NCBI GenBank assembly: GCA_910574745.1
Contig: CAJTCE010000037.1
Span: forward strand, 1-33,786
Direction of reading: 5' to 3'
Source: Lachnospiraceae bacterium
Lineage (GTDB): Bacteria; Bacillota; Clostridia; Lachnospirales; Lachnospiraceae
DNA length: 33,786 nucleotides
Shown here in pieces: positions 1 to 11,102 of this stretch. The position numbers and the translations under genes are program-made. A model generated the notes under the pieces. The model was not told where the DNA came from and searched no databases. It saw only the letters and a list, made by a program, of their open reading frames with translations. The stretch's first letter is position 1; every line of letters begins with the position of its first letter.

Positions 1-43
1 AAACACTCCTTTGTTTTGTTGTTTTGTGGTGATTCAATTATAA
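1..43 (-). promoter_or_regulatory. Promoter and ribosome binding site of a leftward gene starting outside the window
   Basis: Read on the minus strand, positions 12 to 4 give AAAGGAGTG, a strong Shine-Dalgarno sequence whose start codon would lie just left of position 1. A perfect TATAAT -10 box lies at 42-37 on the same strand. A -35 at the right distance is poor (ATGCAA at a 17-base spacing). The gene itself is not visible, so its product is unknown. It would be divergent from the gene at 194. Confidence 0.5.
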
Positions 44-56
44 CAAAGACCAAGTG

Positions 57-81
57 TTTTTGCATTTTTATTTTGCAAAAA
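57..81. repeat. 8-bp inverted repeat in a divergent promoter region
   Basis: TTTTTGCA at 57-64 is matched by its reverse complement TGCAAAAA at 74-81, with 9 bases between. It lies just upstream of the leftward -10 box and 45 bases before the rightward -35 box, where an operator could act. The arms are AT-rich, so chance is possible. Confidence 0.3.
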
Positions 82-125
82 TGAGGAAGTTGAAAAAATG
101 GGGAAACTCAAAACTAATTTCCTTA

Positions 126-154
126 TTGAAAAATTTCGTGAAATGTACTAAGAT
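126..154 (+). promoter_or_regulatory. SigA-type promoter for the guaB gene run
   Basis: TTGAAA at 126-131 and TAAGAT at 149-154 are separated by 17 bases. Transcription would start near 161, about 33 bases before the first start codon. This is the only good promoter I see ahead of the seven-gene run. It was assigned by eye. Confidence 0.45.
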
Positions 155-193
155 ATTTTCATGTACCTTTGAATATGGAAGGAATTTGTACTC

Positions 194-2177
<1,984 letters not shown>

Positions 2178-2222
2178 GCTGTAGCTTCTGAAAGAAATAA
2201 CAGGCTTATGGGGACAGGGGTA

Positions 2223-4838
2223 ATGCAACAATTATTTGATAAACAGGAATTTCAAAAGGTGCAGGATCATTTCTGCACCTTAACTGGTTTATATGCATAT
2301 TGCGTAGATGACCGGGGCAGAAACATAACGGAAATGTCGGGAAATAAAGAAGGAGTTGAAATTCTCCGTAAAAATATTCCCGAAGAGGAATTTTACCAGA
2401 TTTTTAAAAGAGTTTCCGGCAGCGGCTTAGAGGATATGGTCGTAGAGCGAACCGTCTATGACAACATACGGCTTGCGGCTGTTTCGGTCAGGGAGTCAGG
2501 CGTGCAGGGAAACTGCTTTCTGATTTGCTGTGTTTTGAATGAACCTGTAAAAGGGGACTGCTTAAAAATGCCGGGGCAGGGAATGGATCCGGATACTTTT
2601 TATGAAGCGTTGGATTTGATTGCGGATTTAGAACATAAAATGCTGGCTGTGGCAAGCAGGATAGCTTTAAAGGAAGATACCAAAGTGCAGCCCGGTATTG
2701 CCGGCTTTAAAGCGCAAATAGCTTCAGGGGCTGCAAAAGCTGTAGCGGATATGGTGCGTCTGTCGGGAACGGAAGGCTCTTTCAAAAATCTTGGCAGTAA
2801 AATTTTAGACATTGCAGTAAAATATTTGAATGTCAGCGGCGGGAAGCTGTTCCGGGTTCTGGAGGACGGAACCCATGTGAGCATATTAGGAAGCGCCTGT
2901 AAAGACGGCGGAATCTGCGAAGCGCCGTTGGAAAAGGAGCGGTTTTCTTCTGATTTACTCACAGGCAGCAGGCCTTTATGGGTGTCTTCGGATATGCTTT
3001 TGTCTGCCGGAATCAGGGGAGAAATGCTGAAATATCATTTAAAGGCATTTGCCTCTTATCCTGTTTTCATAGAGGGCAGAGTTGTCCTTTATTTCTGTCT
3101 GTATGAAAGAGAACGGGAAACGGCGTGGCAGCCGGAGGACATTGAATTTATAGAAACTGCGGCGGGGATTTTGCAGAAGCTTTTAGAAAACAGACAGCAG
3201 AAAATAGCGGTTTTGGATAATCAGAAGTTAATTTATGAAATTCTGGACAATACAGGTATTGGCATTTATGTGAAAGAGACGGAAACGGGAAAGTGCCTTT
3301 TAGCCAACAGACTGTTAAAAAAGACCTTTGGGATTGAGTTGAATAACGGCACTTTGGATATGCTTTTGGCAAATGCCAGACCTTTAACGGCAAAAGAAGG
3401 CTTTTATGAGGTCTGTCACGGAGAAAGCGGCAGATGGTATGAATTATATTATGTGCCTGTTACCTGGACTGACGGTCAAAAGGCGGATCTGTACTCCCTT
3501 TATGATGTTACGGGTAAGAGAATCTATCAAAAAAAGGTGGAGCAGCAGGTTTACACAGATTTTCTGACAGGGCTGTATAACCGTATATGCTGTGAGAGAG
3601 ATTTGGCGGCGTTTATTGATAAGGCTGCAGGAAACCACGAAAAGGGCGGACTGCTTTATCTGGATCTGGATGATTTTAAGCATATTAATGACGGATTGGG
3701 GCACCAATACGGGGATGTGCTGCTGCAATCCGTATCCCGCGCATTCCAAAGAATTGAGGGAATCGGAGAAAACTGTTATCGTGTGGGCGGAGACGAATTT
3801 GTGGTAATCGTACCTCCGGTAAAATTCGCCCGTCTGGATGGTATCATTGAAGAGATTCGATCAATTTTTGAGGCATCCTGGTATTTAAAGGATGGTAACT
3901 ATTACTGTACAATGAGTATGGGGGTCTGCATTTTTCCCGATGACGGGGATAATGTGGCGGATTTAATCAAAAAAGCCGACATTTCCATGTATGAGGCAAA
4001 GCGTCAGGGGAAAAACAGGGTGGCCCGCTATTCTGACAATTTGAAGACAAGTGCCGGCAAGAGACTGGATATGGAAAAGAGCATGCGTGATGCAACCAGT
4101 TCGGACTGCAGTGAATTCAACGTGTATTTCCAGCCTATTATTGACATCCAAAGGCCCGGGAACCCCTGTATGGGAGCAGAGGCCTTGGTCAGATGGAATT
4201 CTACGGCGCTGGGCTTTATTCCGCCGTCAGATTTTATTCCTCTGGCGGAATATCTGGGGCTGATTACGCCAATCGGTAATTATGTTTTGAGGGAAGCTTG
4301 TTATGCCTGCAAAAAGTGGAATGATAGCGGACATCCTGAATATAAGATTAATGTAAATCTGTCTGTGGTGCAGCTTTTGCAGAAGGATATTGTGGATGCT
4401 ATAAGAAGCGCCCTTCGGGATACGGGGATCGAGCCCCGCAACCTGACACTGGAGGTTACGGAAAGTCTTGCGATCAATGATATGAGGCGGATGAAGGAAA
4501 TTTTAAGCAGCATCAGGGAACTGGGCGTTCGTATTGCTCTGGATGATTTCGGGGCAGGTTATTCCTCTTTAAATTATATCAGGGAGATTCCCCTGGATGT
4601 GATCAAGGTGGACAGGAGCTTCATCAAAGGATTGACAAAGGATGAATATTCCCAGTCATTTATTAAAATGGTGGCAAAGCTTGCGGAGGCCATTGATGTA
4701 AGCATCTGCTTAGAAGGAATCGAAACAAGGGAACAATATAAGGTTTTGGAAGGTATGAAGGTAAGGCTTGTACAGGGATACTATTTTGACAAGCCGCTGC
4801 CGAGAGAGGAATTCGAAAGAAAATATGTTGAATCGTGA
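2223..4838 (+). CDS. PocR-GAF-PAS-GGDEF-EAL cyclic-di-GMP turnover protein
   Basis: A likely 871-residue soluble signalling protein. I chose the ATG at 2223, with GACAGGGG just upstream; an in-frame ATG at 2208 adds five residues but has a poorer binding site. The N-terminus (about 1-165) resembles the PocR ligand-sensing domain, followed by a GAF-like region (about 180-320) and a PAS-like region (about 330-440). The GGDEF domain (about 445-600) has an intact GGDEF at 522-526. The EAL domain (about 620-865) keeps EAL at 653-655, DDFGAGYSS from 774, EGIET from 831 and QGYY. Both catalytic sites look intact, so it could make and break cyclic-di-GMP. No RxxD inhibitory site precedes GGDEF. It has no membrane segment or signal peptide, so it should sense a cytoplasmic ligand. 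Domain borders are approximate. Confidence 0.9.
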   Translation: MQQLFDKQEFQKVQDHFCTLTGLYAYCVDDRGRNITEMSGNKEGVEILRKNIPEEEFYQIFKRVSGSGLEDMVVERTVYDNIRLAAVSVRESGVQGNCFLICCVLNEPVKGDCLKMPGQGMDPDTFYEALDLIADLEHKMLAVASRIALKEDTKVQPGIAGFKAQIASGAAKAVADMVRLSGTEGSFKNLGSKILDIAVKYLNVSGGKLFRVLEDGTHVSILGSACKDGGICEAPLEKERFSSDLLTGSRPLWVSSDMLLSAGIRGEMLKYHLKAFASYPVFIEGRVVLYFCLYERERETAWQPEDIEFIETAAGILQKLLENRQQKIAVLDNQKLIYEILDNTGIGIYVKETETGKCLLANRLLKKTFGIELNNGTLDMLLANARPLTAKEGFYEVCHGESGRWYELYYVPVTWTDGQKADLYSLYDVTGKRIYQKKVEQQVYTDFLTGLYNRICCERDLAAFIDKAAGNHEKGGLLYLDLDDFKHINDGLGHQYGDVLLQSVSRAFQRIEGIGENCYRVGGDEFVVIVPPVKFARLDGIIEEIRSIFEASWYLKDGNYYCTMSMGVCIFPDDGDNVADLIKKADISMYEAKRQGKNRVARYSDNLKTSAGKRLDMEKSMRDATSSDCSEFNVYFQPIIDIQRPGNPCMGAEALVRWNSTALGFIPPSDFIPLAEYLGLITPIGNYVLREACYACKKWNDSGHPEYKINVNLSVVQLLQKDIVDAIRSALRDTGIEPRNLTLEVTESLAINDMRRMKEILSSIRELGVRIALDDFGAGYSSLNYIREIPLDVIKVDRSFIKGLTKDEYSQSFIKMVAKLAEAIDVSICLEGIETREQYKVLEGMKVRLVQGYYFDKPLPREEFERKYVES

Positions 4839-4853
4839 CAGGAGGCGAAGAAT

Positions 4854-7073
4854 GTGGGTATTGACAGAGGCGTATACGGACAAGCAATAACAAAACGGCA
4901 GGGGACGGATGCTGCAGAGCGTCAGGGACAAAATGCAACAGATTTTCAAAAGCAGAACGGCTCAGATTGGCTTAGTGCTTTAAGGGAGCGGATTATTGCC
5001 CTAAAAAAGGAAAGCGCCGATGCGGCATTTTCCGCATTTTTAGACCAAAAATGGATGGAGCTGCAGGGTACGGAAAATGCTTTGTATCAAATAGAGCAGT
5101 CTATCGAGCAGGGATATCAGCAGTATCTGGTAAAAATGTCCTATCGGCAGCCGATACCGTCTTCGATGCATTGTGGGCAGACGCAGCCGGTAGAGCAACT
5201 ACAGACGTACTATATGCAGATGAATCCGGCGGAGCAACGGCAGACGATGTATCATGCGCAGATGAATCCGGCAGAGCAACGGCAGACGATGTATCATGCG
5301 CAGATGAATCCGGCGGAGCAACGGCAGACGATGTATCATGCGCAGATGAATCCGGCGGAGCAACGGCAGACCGTGTTTCAGCCCCAGATGCAGCCTGTTT
5401 CGTCAGTGTTTTCCAGTTCCGGACAGGGACAGCCTAAGCCGGTATACCATCCGCAGCTGCAACAGCAGGCGGCACAGGCGCAGACAGCTCAGGTTCTTCA
5501 GCCTGCATACAGGCAGCCGGCGCCTTATCCCGGGCAGGAGAATCCACAGAAATCTGTGGAGTTTAAAGTGGGTACGGTTATATTCGGCATGGTGGGCATC
5601 GCTTTTTTACTGACTGCCTTTATTACCTTCGGACTGAATTATATGAACAATATCCTGCAGGGCATATTCCTGTATGCCGTCGGCATTGTGCTGATCGTTT
5701 CGTCGGAGTTGTTTGTTTTTAAGAGGATTGAGAAGTTTTCCTATTGCCTGACGGGTCTGGGAATCAGCAGTCTTTATGTGGTCACGCTTTTAAATTATAT
5801 ATACCTTGCCATATTTCCCGCGTGGGTGGCCCTTTTGATTACCATCATTCTGACTTCCTTCTTTTTCTATTTGAGCAAAAAAAAGGATTCAGGAATGATT
5901 CGGATTATTTGCTTGATCGGCTGTTATCTTTCGCTGGTGCCCATTCATCAGCTGAAAAGCCAGCTGGAATTTCTGGTGCCGGCAATTGTGGTTTTTTTGG
6001 TAAATCTGGCGGGAATTTACTGTCCGGTAAAAAAACGTCGTAAGGTTGTGGATTATGTACAGTATATCTGCACCTTTTCGGTTATTTTTTATCTGATTCA
6101 TTTACAATGGCTTTCCGGACTTCAAATGTGGCCCGTTTATATGCTTGTATGCGCGGATATTCTGACTCTCCATCTTTTATATTACCGCACGGGGGAAGAG
6201 ACAGGCTACCGGGTTTTGTACTTTTTGGGGCAGGGCATACACATGGGTTGCCTTTTGTATATCGGTCATTATGAGGATTGGCTTCATTTGGGCATAATAG
6301 GCGTGTTGGCTTTATGCGGCGTTCTAACCGCGCTGTTCTTTAGGAAAAGCCTGCGTTTTGCGCCTTACCTGTTTATAGCGGTTTACAGCATCCTGGCCTA
6401 TTTCATTGACGGACAGTCTTTCTGGCTTGCACTTGCCTGTCTTTTGGTTTTTGCCGTTAATAAGGGCTGTGTCCGGTTTTTTAAGGAATTCCCGGTGCCG
6501 GATGCGGTTTATACTATGCTGTCCGCAATAGGAGTCTGCTTCTTTATGCGAAGCGATGACCTTCGCATATTAGGGTATACTTATGCGGCATGTATTCTGC
6601 TTTCCTGTTGCTTTATGAAGCGGTTTCACAAATATCACATATTTACCGCTCTGACCTTCGGATGGATATTTCTGCTGACAGAGGATTGCGCGGCCTTTTT
6701 ATGCAGCATCCTGATCTGCACCCTTGCGGCTGCTGCCATAGGGGCGGGCTTTTCTATGAAGAGCAAAAGCGTCAGGATTTACGGGCTGGTCCTGACCATA
6801 TTCGTAGCCTTGAAGCTGGTTGCTTTTGATTTTCATGGCGCTACGGCTCAAATCCGGATTCTGGTATTTTTCATTGTAGGTCTGTTGATTCTGGGTATTT
6901 CTTTCGGATACATTTATCTGGAAAAGAGATTGAATGAAGAAGGAAAGAGGCTCAATGAAGAGGCGAAAAGGCTGGATGAAGAACGAAAGATGTGTATGGC
7001 GCCGGAGCAAAGAAACGGGCAGGAAAAGGAAGGAGAACAGGAGAATATCGCACCAACGGAATTGAATTTCTAA
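4854..7073 (+). CDS. Large polytopic membrane protein with a repeat-rich N-terminus, DUF2339-like
   Basis: A 739-residue protein starting at GTG (4854) with AGGAGGCG 6-7 bases upstream. The overlapping ATG at 4852 is out of frame and meets a stop after 12 codons. Residues 1-85 are charged. Residues about 109-178 are five copies of a 14-residue repeat (consensus MNPAEQRQTMYHAQ), followed by a Gln/Pro-rich linker to about 235. From about 236 to 688 come a dozen or more hydrophobic helices. The first of these resemble the helical bundle of DUF2339 proteins, but this match is tentative. The C-terminus is a charged coiled coil with three near-identical heptads (KRLNEEG, KRLNEEA, KRLDEER). Function is unknown. 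The Gln-rich repeats probably form a flexible cytoplasmic tether. Confidence 0.8.
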   Translation: MGIDRGVYGQAITKRQGTDAAERQGQNATDFQKQNGSDWLSALRERIIALKKESADAAFSAFLDQKWMELQGTENALYQIEQSIEQGYQQYLVKMSYRQPIPSSMHCGQTQPVEQLQTYYMQMNPAEQRQTMYHAQMNPAEQRQTMYHAQMNPAEQRQTMYHAQMNPAEQRQTVFQPQMQPVSSVFSSSGQGQPKPVYHPQLQQQAAQAQTAQVLQPAYRQPAPYPGQENPQKSVEFKVGTVIFGMVGIAFLLTAFITFGLNYMNNILQGIFLYAVGIVLIVSSELFVFKRIEKFSYCLTGLGISSLYVVTLLNYIYLAIFPAWVALLITIILTSFFFYLSKKKDSGMIRIICLIGCYLSLVPIHQLKSQLEFLVPAIVVFLVNLAGIYCPVKKRRKVVDYVQYICTFSVIFYLIHLQWLSGLQMWPVYMLVCADILTLHLLYYRTGEETGYRVLYFLGQGIHMGCLLYIGHYEDWLHLGIIGVLALCGVLTALFFRKSLRFAPYLFIAVYSILAYFIDGQSFWLALACLLVFAVNKGCVRFFKEFPVPDAVYTMLSAIGVCFFMRSDDLRILGYTYAACILLSCCFMKRFHKYHIFTALTFGWIFLLTEDCAAFLCSILICTLAAAAIGAGFSMKSKSVRIYGLVLTIFVALKLVAFDFHGATAQIRILVFFIVGLLILGISFGYIYLEKRLNEEGKRLNEEAKRLDEERKMCMAPEQRNGQEKEGEQENIAPTELNF
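5178..5387 (+). repeat. 42-bp tandem repeat, five units, inside a coding region
   Basis: Units start at 5178, 5220, 5262, 5304 and 5346. Units 2 to 4 are almost identical at the DNA level, differing at a GCGGAG/GCAGAG position. Unit 1 (QTQPVEQLQTYYMQ) and unit 5 (ending QTVFQPQ) are diverged edges. The unit is a multiple of three, so copy-number change keeps the reading frame. High identity in the centre with diverged ends suggests recent expansion by slippage or recombination. Confidence 0.95.
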
Positions 7074-7141
7074 GAGGAGTATGTTAAAATGGTCTTAATT
7101 TGAGCGGGAAAACGATTCCGCGGACCTTGGGAGCTGACATA

Positions 7142-8809
7142 ATGGAAAACGAAAAGATATCAAAGAATTTTATAGAACAGGAAATAGATAAGGACTTGGC
7201 AGAAGGCGTTTACGATACCGTCTGCACCCGCTTTCCACCGGAGCCTAACGGCTATCTGCATATTGGACATGCAAAGAGTATTATATTAAATTACGGGCTT
7301 GCAAAGGAATATAACGGCAAATTTAATATGAGGTTTGACGATACAAATCCCACAAAAGAAAAAACGGAGTTTGTAGAATCTATTTTAAACGATATAAAAT
7401 GGCTGGGAGCCGATTGGGAAGATCGTCTTTTTTTTGCATCGGACTATTTTGAGCAGATGTATGAAGGAGCGGTCAAGTTAATTAAAAAGGGAAAAGCATA
7501 CGTCTCTGATTTATCTGCGGATGAGATCAGGGAATACAGAGGAACCCTGACGGAGCCGGGCAAAAAGGATCCTTATTCCGATCGTTGCGTTGAAGAAAAT
7601 CTGGAGCTTTTTGAAAATATGAGAAAGGGTCTTTACCCTGACGGAAGCAAGGTGCTGCGCGCCAAAATTGATATGGCTTCTTCCAATATCAATATGAGAG
7701 ACCCGATTTTGTACCGCGTGGCTCATATGACCCATCACAATACGGGAGATAAATGGTGTATTTATCCTATGTATGATTTTGCGCACCCTATAGAGGACGC
7801 CATTGAAGGGATAACCCATTCCATCTGCACTTTGGAGTTTGAGGACCACAGACCCTTATACGACTGGGTAGTAAGAGAACTGGAATATCCCCATCCTCCC
7901 AGGCAGATAGAATTTGCCAAGATGTATCTGACCAATGTGGTAACGGGTAAACGATATATTAAGAAGCTGGTAGAGGATGGTATTGTGGATGGCTGGGATG
8001 ACCCCAGACTTGTATCCATTGCAGCCTTAAGGAGAAGGGGATTTACCCCGGAATCCATCAGGATGTTTGTAGAGCTCTGCGGCGTTTCCAAGGCCAATTC
8101 CTCGGCGGATTACGCCATGTTGGAATATTGCTTAAGGGAGGATCTAAAGCTTAAGAAAAGCCGTATGATGGCTGTACTGGATCCGATCAGGCTGGTCATT
8201 GACAACTATCCCGAAGGACAGAGCGAAATGCTTGTGGCTGCCAACAATATGGAAAATCCGGAGCTTGGCACCCGTGAAGTTCCCTTTGAAAGGGAGCTCT
8301 ACATTGAACGGGAGGACTTTATGGAGGAACCGCCCAAAAAGTATTTCCGCCTATTTCCGGGAAATGAAGTGCGTCTGATGCATGCTTATTTTGTAAAATG
8401 TGTGGGATTTGAAAAGGATGAAGAGGGGAAGGTAACGGTAGTGCACTGCACCTACGATCCGGAAACAAAAGCCGGAAGCGGTTTTAGCGGCAGGAAGGTA
8501 AAGGGAACCATTCATTGGGTTCCGGTGCATTCCGCAGTAGCGGCAGAGGCAAGGCTTTATGAAAACATTGTAGATGAGGAAAAAGGGGTTTATAATGAAG
8601 AAGACGGAAGTCTTAACTTAAATCCCGATTCCCTGACGGTGCTAAAGAATTGTTACATTGAGCCGGGAATTCAGGGGGCGAAGGCTTATGACAGCTTTCA
8701 GTTTGTAAGAAACGGATTTTTCTGTGTGGATTATAAAGATTCCACAAAAGAGAAGCTGGTGTTTAACAGGATCGTATCTTTGAAGAGTTCTTTTAAACTA
8801 CCAAAATAG
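7142..8809 (+). CDS. glnS: Glutaminyl-tRNA synthetase
   Basis: Attaches glutamine to tRNA-Gln in the cytoplasm. The ATG at 7142 has GGGAGC upstream and gives 555 residues, about the length of the E. coli enzyme (554); an in-frame TTG at 7100 is less likely. The class I signature is clear: [15 protein letters not shown] near residue 27, the MRFDDTNP motif, then GWDDPRL and [13 protein letters not shown] of the GlnRS core, and the two beta-barrel anticodon-binding domains in the C-terminal half. The position expected for the MSK of the KMSKS loop reads VVTGKRY, so only the lysine is kept. Many Bacillota instead make Gln-tRNA by amidating Glu-tRNA, so a dedicated GlnRS is informative. No T-box leader is seen upstream. 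Confidence 0.95.
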   Translation: MENEKISKNFIEQEIDKDLAEGVYDTVCTRFPPEPNGYLHIGHAKSIILNYGLAKEYNGKFNMRFDDTNPTKEKTEFVESILNDIKWLGADWEDRLFFASDYFEQMYEGAVKLIKKGKAYVSDLSADEIREYRGTLTEPGKKDPYSDRCVEENLELFENMRKGLYPDGSKVLRAKIDMASSNINMRDPILYRVAHMTHHNTGDKWCIYPMYDFAHPIEDAIEGITHSICTLEFEDHRPLYDWVVRELEYPHPPRQIEFAKMYLTNVVTGKRYIKKLVEDGIVDGWDDPRLVSIAALRRRGFTPESIRMFVELCGVSKANSSADYAMLEYCLREDLKLKKSRMMAVLDPIRLVIDNYPEGQSEMLVAANNMENPELGTREVPFERELYIEREDFMEEPPKKYFRLFPGNEVRLMHAYFVKCVGFEKDEEGKVTVVHCTYDPETKAGSGFSGRKVKGTIHWVPVHSAVAAEARLYENIVDEEKGVYNEEDGSLNLNPDSLTVLKNCYIEPGIQGAKAYDSFQFVRNGFFCVDYKDSTKEKLVFNRIVSLKSSFKLPK

Positions 8810-8850
8810 TCAGTCACATATTATTTTAGAAGAGAATTGGAGATAGCGGA

Positions 8851-9702
8851 ATGGATAATAATTTGTTATCAGGATTGGAAAGTCTGGGATTAGGGAATCT
8901 TGAAGGGCTGAATATTTATGAAGATTCCAATAAGGAGGAAAAAAAGCAGGCCGAGGTTGTTACGGTAAAAGAAGAAGATATGGTATTTGATAAAAGCTAT
9001 ACCTGTACTGCTTGTGACCAGGTTTTCAAGGCCAAAATGGTTCGTTCGGGAAAAGCAAAGGCAATGATTTCGGATCAGGATTTAAGACCCAGATATGAAG
9101 GAATTGATGTATTGAAGTACGATATTATTTCCTGCCCTTACTGTGGATTTTCAAGTCTGAGCAAGAACTTCCCTTATTTAACGGCAGCCCAGAAAAAGGC
9201 AATCAAGGAAAATATCAGCAACAGCTTTAAACCGAGAAAAATAGACCCTGACAAAAAGATCTATACCTATGAGGAAGCCTTGGAACGCCATAAGCTCGCG
9301 CTGGTAAATACAATCGTTAAGCATGGAAAAGCCAGCGAAAAGGCGTATATCTGTTTGAAAACAGGATGGATCTTAAGGGGACAGACAGAAGCGCTGGATG
9401 CCAATGCACCGGATTATGACAAAAAGAAAAAAGAAAACGAAAATGCAGAAAACCAGTTCCTGAGGAATGCGTATGACGGTTTTGTTACAGCCAGAGCTAA
9501 TGAAAGCTTCCCCATTTGCGGTATGGATGAAATGACTGTGGATTATCTGCTGGCTACTCTTGCCATGCGTTTTGAGGAGTATGATACGGCAGCCAAACTG
9601 TTAGGATCCATTGTCACATCCAGAACGGCCAATGCCAGAATTAAAGACCGTGCCCATGATTTAAAGGATACTTTGATGCAAAAGCTCAAGGACAAGAAAT
9701 AA
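8851..9702 (+). CDS. DUF2225-like zinc-ribbon protein
   Basis: A 283-residue soluble protein starting at an ATG with TTGGAG 10 bases upstream. After an acidic N-terminus come two CxxC knuckles, C52/C55 (CTAC) and C95/C98 (CPYC), about 40 residues apart, which fits a four-cysteine zinc site. The remainder looks alpha-helical and TPR-like, with an Asp/Lys-rich stretch (YDKKKKENENAENQF). The arrangement fits the DUF2225 family common in Clostridia, whose function is not established. The gene lies 41 bases after glnS, and its stop overlaps the next start (TAATG), so translation of the next gene is probably coupled. Confidence 0.75.
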   Translation: MDNNLLSGLESLGLGNLEGLNIYEDSNKEEKKQAEVVTVKEEDMVFDKSYTCTACDQVFKAKMVRSGKAKAMISDQDLRPRYEGIDVLKYDIISCPYCGFSSLSKNFPYLTAAQKKAIKENISNSFKPRKIDPDKKIYTYEEALERHKLALVNTIVKHGKASEKAYICLKTGWILRGQTEALDANAPDYDKKKKENENAENQFLRNAYDGFVTARANESFPICGMDEMTVDYLLATLAMRFEEYDTAAKLLGSIVTSRTANARIKDRAHDLKDTLMQKLKDKK

Positions 9703-11102
9703 TGAATGAACTGACCATTCCTTTAAAGGAAGACAGTAAGGAACATTTATATCAACAGATTTATAACTATATAAAAAATGAGATCCGGAGGGGAAGCCTG
9801 TCGGCAGGACAGAAGCTTCCCTCAACCCGTAGGCTGGCAGAGCATTTGCAGGTGTCCAGAAGTACGGTGGATTTTGCCTATGGACAGCTCTTATCGGAAG
9901 GATATATCGAATCCCGCCCCTATAAGGGCCATTTTGTTTGCGAAATTACAAAATTGTATCAGCATGCTCCCGTATCCGATAAGCAGGAGAAGGACAAAAT
10001 GGAAGTGAAGGCCGCTTTTGATTTCTCCCCCAACAGCATTGATATTACGGCGTTTCCCTTTTCGACATGGAAAAGGATCTCCAAGGATGCGTTGATGGAT
10101 GAGGAGAGAAATGTATTTGAACTGGGGGCGGCAAAGGGCGATAAGAGGCTTCGGGAAGCCATTTGCGGATATTTACATGGCAGCCGGGGAGTTGAATGCG
10201 TTCCGGAACAGATCATTGTGGGGGCGGGAAACGATTATCTTTTAATGCTTCTACAAAAAATACTCGGAACGGATCGTAAAATTGCAGTGGAGAATCCTGC
10301 CTATATGCGGGCGGCCAGAATTTTTGCATCGGGCGGCTATGAAGTAACGCCTGTGGATTTGGATGTAAACGGTATGCGAATGGATCTGCTTCTGGAAAGT
10401 CAGGCGCAGATTGCTTATATTACGCCGTCCCATCAGTTTCCTACGGGAGTGGTTATGCCGATTGGAAGGCGGATGGAGATTCTTTCATGGGCTAAGGAGA
10501 GGAAGGAACGCTATATTATTGAAGACGATTATGATAGTGAATTCCGTTATAAGGGAATGCCCATTCCTTCCATGCAGGCGTCAGACGGGGGAGGGAAGGT
10601 AATTTATCTGGGAACCTTTTCAAAATCCATTGCTCCTGCAATTAGAATCAGTTATATGGTGCTGCCAAAGCCTTTGCTGGATATCTATGAGGAAAAGCTC
10701 TGGTTTATTTCATCTACCGTGTCACGTATTGACCAGGCCATTTTGTACAGATTTATAGAAGAGGGACATTTTGAGCGTTACTTAAATAAAATGCGGAAGC
10801 TTTATAAAGGAAAGCATGATCTTTTATTAGAACGGATGAAGCCTTTTAAAAAAGCATTTCAAATCAGGGGAGAGTATGCCGGGCTTCACATATTATTAGA
10901 GGATAGAAGGGGATGGAGTGAAAAGGAGCTTTTGGAAACCGCCAAAAAAGAGGAGTGCAGGGTTTACGGCATGAGCGATTATATGCTGGCAAAACGAAAA
11001 CAGGGGGAAGGGCCGGGAACGGTTATTATCGGATATGCGGCCATGACGGAAACGCAGATTGTAGAAGGAACGGGCAGATTAAAAAAAGCGTGGCAGATTT
11101 AA
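9702..11102 (+). CDS. MocR/PdxR-type regulator (GntR HTH fused to an aminotransferase-like domain)
   Basis: A 466-residue protein with a GntR-family winged helix at about residues 10-75 (LYQQIYNYIKNEIRRGSL, then LPSTRRLAEHLQVSRSTV). It is fused to a fold-type I PLP-binding domain from about residue 105. The PLP site looks complete: DDYDSEFRY for the cofactor aspartate region and Lys308 in TFSKSIAPAIR for the internal aldimine. Family members are transcription factors that sense PLP or an amino-acid/PLP adduct and often act on a neighbouring gene. No pdxST, gab or transporter gene is next to it, so the target is unknown. Its start overlaps the preceding stop by one base. Its last codons form one arm of a terminator hairpin used by the opposite strand. 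Confidence 0.9.
   Translation: MNELTIPLKEDSKEHLYQQIYNYIKNEIRRGSLSAGQKLPSTRRLAEHLQVSRSTVDFAYGQLLSEGYIESRPYKGHFVCEITKLYQHAPVSDKQEKDKMEVKAAFDFSPNSIDITAFPFSTWKRISKDALMDEERNVFELGAAKGDKRLREAICGYLHGSRGVECVPEQIIVGAGNDYLLMLLQKILGTDRKIAVENPAYMRAARIFASGGYEVTPVDLDVNGMRMDLLLESQAQIAYITPSHQFPTGVVMPIGRRMEILSWAKERKERYIIEDDYDSEFRYKGMPIPSMQASDGGGKVIYLGTFSKSIAPAIRISYMVLPKPLLDIYEEKLWFISSTVSRIDQAILYRFIEEGHFERYLNKMRKLYKGKHDLLLERMKPFKKAFQIRGEYAGLHILLEDRRGWSEKELLETAKKEECRVYGMSDYMLAKRKQGEGPGTVIIGYAAMTETQIVEGTGRLKKAWQI

Noticed and set aside
5051-5437. 128-codon overlapping frame with DESGGATADDVSCA repeats
   Set aside because: It is the +2 reading of the 42-bp tandem repeat in the real membrane protein gene; the repeat explains the lack of stops.
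7078-7098. Five-codon mini-frame (MLKWS) ahead of glnS as a leader peptide
   Set aside because: GAGGAG is only one or two bases from its ATG, and no terminator or antiterminator pair follows; it is more likely chance.
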